From Kappaphycus alvarezii (taxonomy: Eukaryota; Rhodophyta; Florideophyceae; Gigartinales; Solieriaceae), in contig NADL03000594.1 of the NCBI GenBank assembly GCA_002205965.3, positions 186,001 through 250,000 on the forward strand: DNA of 64,000 nt. The letters are read 5' to 3'. The stretch's first letter is position 1; each line of letters starts with the position of its first letter. Of this stretch, positions 60,960 to 64,000 are shown piece after piece. The translations under genes and the position numbers were made by a program. The notes below the pieces were generated by a model. It saw only the letters and a program-made list of their open reading frames with translations, was not told the DNA's origin and did not search any database.

Positions 60960-62335
60960 CTGTTCTACGCCTATTTTATTCTCCTCTCTAACGTTAATGT
61001 CCAGTCTACCTCCTGTGGCTCTTACCGTGAGATTCGCGTTTCAGCGCGAATATTCTGTTTCCGCTGCATTTTGCCTATCTATCTACTTTTCGTTTTTTTG
61101 CGGAGTTCTTCAACAATGGAAGCAATAATTCAGTTGTCCTCAGAATCTGAATTCGGGAATGACGAGCTAGAGTGTTCATCTTCGAACCCTGCACGTGCTT
61201 CAAGGATCTTGGAGACTTTTCCTGGTTTATAAGTTAAAGAATTGGACTTTTCTGGACTCCAACCGATCAGTTCTCTGCATAATTTGTTGCATTTAATTCC
61301 CGTTTGTATTAATTATTTTCATTGACTCATCGGTTTCTTTTGACCTGACGGCTTCGATCACCTCATACACGGTGGATACATCACCCTCTTCGAAATCTAT
61401 ACACCTAAGGGGCTTTACTTCCTCCAAATCTTTAACGTGTCCGATAACAGTGCCCAATATCTCCAAACAATCTTTCAGAGTAAGCGACCAGTAGCCAGGA
61501 AAGTATTCACAGTCCTTGATTTGAAAAAAGAAAAACTCCGATTATTTTTTCGAATTTGTTCCACGAAAGCTGTGCAACTTACCGAAGATTTCGGTGCAGA
61601 ACACCTCAATCAGATATTACTCGATCAAATTCAACAAATGAAATGAACTCCTTCAGCATATTATTTTTAGTAGTAAGCCGGATTATGTAGGGATTGAAAG
61701 GACAGCTCAAAAATTTTCCTAATTCTGCGAATTTCACAGATAGAGGTCGGCGTATGGGATGGATGCTCCCCACCATAAAAAGTTTTTTAAAAAAGCCGCC
61801 CAACTAATACAAAAAGCACACTATTCATCGCAGGACAATAGGCACTATTGCCTTGGGTGGAGAAGGCTCATGTTCTTCCACGAATCATATTTACCTCGAG
61901 GATACGCCATAACTTGATTCATTGCTTTTACTCAAGGCAAGAGTTTCAGGAAATTCATATTTCTTACCGCTTGCACAATTAAGAAAAGAGAGTCCCTACG
62001 ATAACGGACGAAATGATTGCAACTTACACAAACGTTTGACACTCAATGAGCCATTTTGAAGCTTGAAAACCGCGACTTCCTAGCCGTCCAGGTTTTCGAT
62101 CGAATATGCTTCAATGATATCCTTCAAAATTACGCAAGTAGTCATGCGGTGTGACGAAAGAGACTTAGCCTTTTTCAATCCTACGGAATTTCACACATAG
62201 TTGGGGATTTATTGATACATTTGCAGCCAAAAGTTGCGATTGAAAAATGACTTGCTCTTGTCTCATTTTGCCAATGTCTGACTTCGTCGAGGAAGGCAAA
62301 AATTATCGTTAAACAAGGGTGCCGTCGGTGATTTT
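60960..62335. other. unreadable or foreign segment within the gypsy relic
   Basis: Integrase core motifs expected here are absent. A short frame starting MEAIIQLSSESEFGNDELEC (61119-61232) looks like the N-terminus of another protein. 61437-61646 is open but unrecognised. Probably an insertion plus decay. Confidence 0.4.
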
Positions 62336-62790
62336 TTCAGTGGGTGACTATATTTTGTTTGCCAAACGTAATCCTGAAGACGGGCACAAGTTAAGATTTC
62401 AATGGTTTGGATCATTTAAAGTTACGAGAGTCCACTCGTAATGGGTCTTTTAAATACGTGACTCACTCAATGACAAAGTTTCGTTGGTTCATTGCAATCG
62501 ATTGAGGTTCTACCAAGATTCTAGCTTGCATGTTTCGGAATATTTGAAGTCAAAATTTGATCACAACTGCCCACATTACAACTCAGTCACTAAATTGATC
62601 TATTTGCATTATAATCGCAGCACAAAGCAGTATGAAGTACAAGCCAAATGGTGTGGGTTTTTGATGAAGAACCGACTTGGTACCCGCTACAAAACATGCA
62701 AAAGGATATTCATGTTATGTTGGGTAGGTTTTTGGCTTCATACTTAGATCAGGGAAGGTTCGAAGAGCTCGTTCTTCCTTACGTCGACTC
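62336..62790 (+). pseudogene. gypsy integrase C-terminus and chromodomain-like tail
   Basis: FSVGDYILFAKRNPEDGHKL, then RFQWFGSFKVTRVHS, is the usual GPY/F-like integrase end. After a stop, VHCNRLRFYQDSSLHVSEYL follows. YEVQAKWCGF then changes frame to FDEEPTWYPLQNMQKDIHVM, matching the second half of a chromodomain (W-x-G-F ... EPTW). In chromoviruses this domain steers integration to particular chromatin. Confidence 0.72.
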
Positions 62791-62850
62791 CGGGAGAAGG
62801 GGGTGTAACAGCTTGTCATCTGTCTACATTAAGTGGACGGGTTCTGGTAT

Positions 62851-63006
62851 TACTCTCTCCACTGAATCCAATTATTACTCTCTTCACTGAATCCAATTAT
62901 TAATTTCTTCACTGAATCCAATTATTACTCTCTTCACTGAATCCAATTATTACTCTCTTCACTGAATCCAACTATCACTCTCTTTACTGAATGCAATTAT
63001 CAATCT
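62851..63006. repeat. 25-base tandem repeat, about six copies
   Basis: ACTGAATCCAATTATTACTC plus TCTTC recurs with exact 25-base spacing (starts 62861, 62886, 62911, 62936, 62961, 62986). Single-base variants accumulate in the last two copies. It lies directly after the gypsy coding end. Confidence 0.93.
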
Positions 63007-64000
63007 CTGATAGTATCTTCTAATCATAGCATTCAGAATAACGCTCGCTCACTACTTAAGAATGATAATTACTCATACGGAAATTAAAGAGGGAGCAAGA
63101 AACAATTCTTCAACAGGTTACAGCTACAGAATCCGATGGGTCGGTAAATGCCTCCTTACTCTGAGGTAAACTCATTGCTGAGGAATATGATTCCTTTGCC
63201 ATGGACCAAATTCTCCTGGGTCTATTTTATGTCTATCTGGAGCAAAATAACCTGTTTATAGACCATGTATATGCAAACTAAACCTCTAAACCGTATATTG
63301 CATGTCCTCAGGCATATCAAAGAGTTCATTACGAGAGATAATGACGTCTGAAAAGGAATTCCGGACGACTAGTAAATCCAGTGTGACTTCATGTTCCCCT
63401 AATTTTGTCTAGTAAAAAGCCGTCACAAGGAGAATTACCTCCATACAAAACTGTAGTCTGCTTCAAAACATAATTCAGAGAAAAGCACAAACGATCAGAA
63501 AAATTAGCAGACTTCAAGTCAGGCAGGGATTAAGATTCGAGAAATGCCCAACTCTCTGTATCATATTCCTCAGCTCGACCAGCCGCAAGTAATAATAGCC
63601 AGAACTCTGCCAATCAATAGACCAACTAGTTCCTGGGGCCACAATTCAAGACTTTTCTTTCTTTTTCTACATATTTTCTAGGAATCTGACCGACTTCCAT
63701 TCAACAAAGTGCGTTTGTGACCTCAATTTTTTTTTCAATAGTTAGTTTTGTAAAAATTTCTCATTATTCCTCCCTAAACTTGAAAAAAAGCTTTCCAGTA
63801 GGTTTTAATGATGTAAAACATCTATGTCGGGAGGTTTGGCCTCGTATATACGATATTTACTCCTTGCGTCCCAGCCACGGGACACCATTATCAACACTTC
63901 CATGATTATTTTGACAAGTCTATTCTGGAAACACCTCGCCATCAACTTTCCTTATGCCTTGAAAGAAATTTATTGTGACGGGCAATTGTTAGACAGACCC
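63007..64000. other. AT-rich end of the window without a recognisable gene
   Basis: Only frames of about 60 codons, none with a motif. May be the untranslated or LTR part of the gypsy relic, but no second LTR is available for comparison. Confidence 0.5.

Larger units (their letters stand above)
58354..62790 (+). mobile_element. decayed Ty3/gypsy retrotransposon with chromodomain-like tail
   Basis: The order gag zinc knuckle, protease, reverse transcriptase, integrase C-terminus, chromodomain can be followed in broken frames on the plus strand. The chromodomain-like end suggests a chromovirus. The spacing is irregular because other sequence lies inside (59.5-60.1 kb and about 60.96-62.3 kb), and the integrase core was not found. 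LTRs were not recognised. The sequence is AT-rich and inactive. Confidence 0.8.

Noticed and set aside
62851-63006. CRISPR array
   Set aside because: The 25-base units follow each other without unique spacers, and the window is eukaryotic.

Overview
This is a eukaryotic nuclear window. Two gene islands are set in a large, mostly dead transposon landscape. The host genes have few introns, and the repeats are DNA transposons (pogo/Tigger and PIF/Harbinger), Ty1/copia and Ty3/gypsy LTR elements, and an endonuclease-bearing non-LTR-type reverse transcriptase family. Sparse introns plus this repeat mix would fit a florideophyte red alga such as Chondrus. That placement is inference: there is no rRNA or organellar marker in the window to prove it.

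Layout. 1-5.85 kb is AT-rich with no recognisable gene. 5.85-8.12 kb is a Tigger-like DNA transposon with terminal inverted repeats and a broken transposase. 9.0-10.0 kb is a PIF/Harbinger transposase with one in-frame stop. The first gene island is 11.2-19.3 kb. It holds a SENP8/Ulp1-type protease gene with one intron (+), an uncharacterised low-complexity gene (-), and a ubiquitin chain-elongation factor E4 (UFD2/UBE4) gene (-). The E4 reading frame is continuous only if three single-base steps are allowed. About 20-31 kb is an AT-rich relic zone with a reverse-transcriptase fragment and a telomere-like patch. 31.4-34.9 kb is an old copia relic (-). 35.6-37.3 kb is a second Harbinger transposase relic (+). 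38.02-42.01 kb is a young copia insertion with two nearly identical LTRs and a 5-bp target duplication; a large part of gag-pol is deleted. It sits at the 3' end of a reverse-transcriptase element (42.0-44.9 kb, -), next to a second partial copy (45.1-46.0 kb, -).

The second gene island is 47.1-49.8 kb: a C2H2 zinc-finger protein gene (-), probably with introns and again with single-base frame steps. 50-56.7 kb holds CTGTA pentanucleotide tracts and a diverged long duplication. 56.7-57.4 kb is another fragment of the reverse-transcriptase family (+). 58.3-62.8 kb is a decayed Ty3/gypsy element with a chromodomain-like tail (+), with foreign sequence inside it, followed by a 25-bp tandem repeat.

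Two of the host genes, the deconjugating protease and the E4 ligase, belong to ubiquitin and ubiquitin-like pathways. Nothing in the sequence shows that they are co-regulated. The rest of the window is best read as transposon colonisation between gene islands. I found no rRNA, tRNA, snRNA or CRISPR array.
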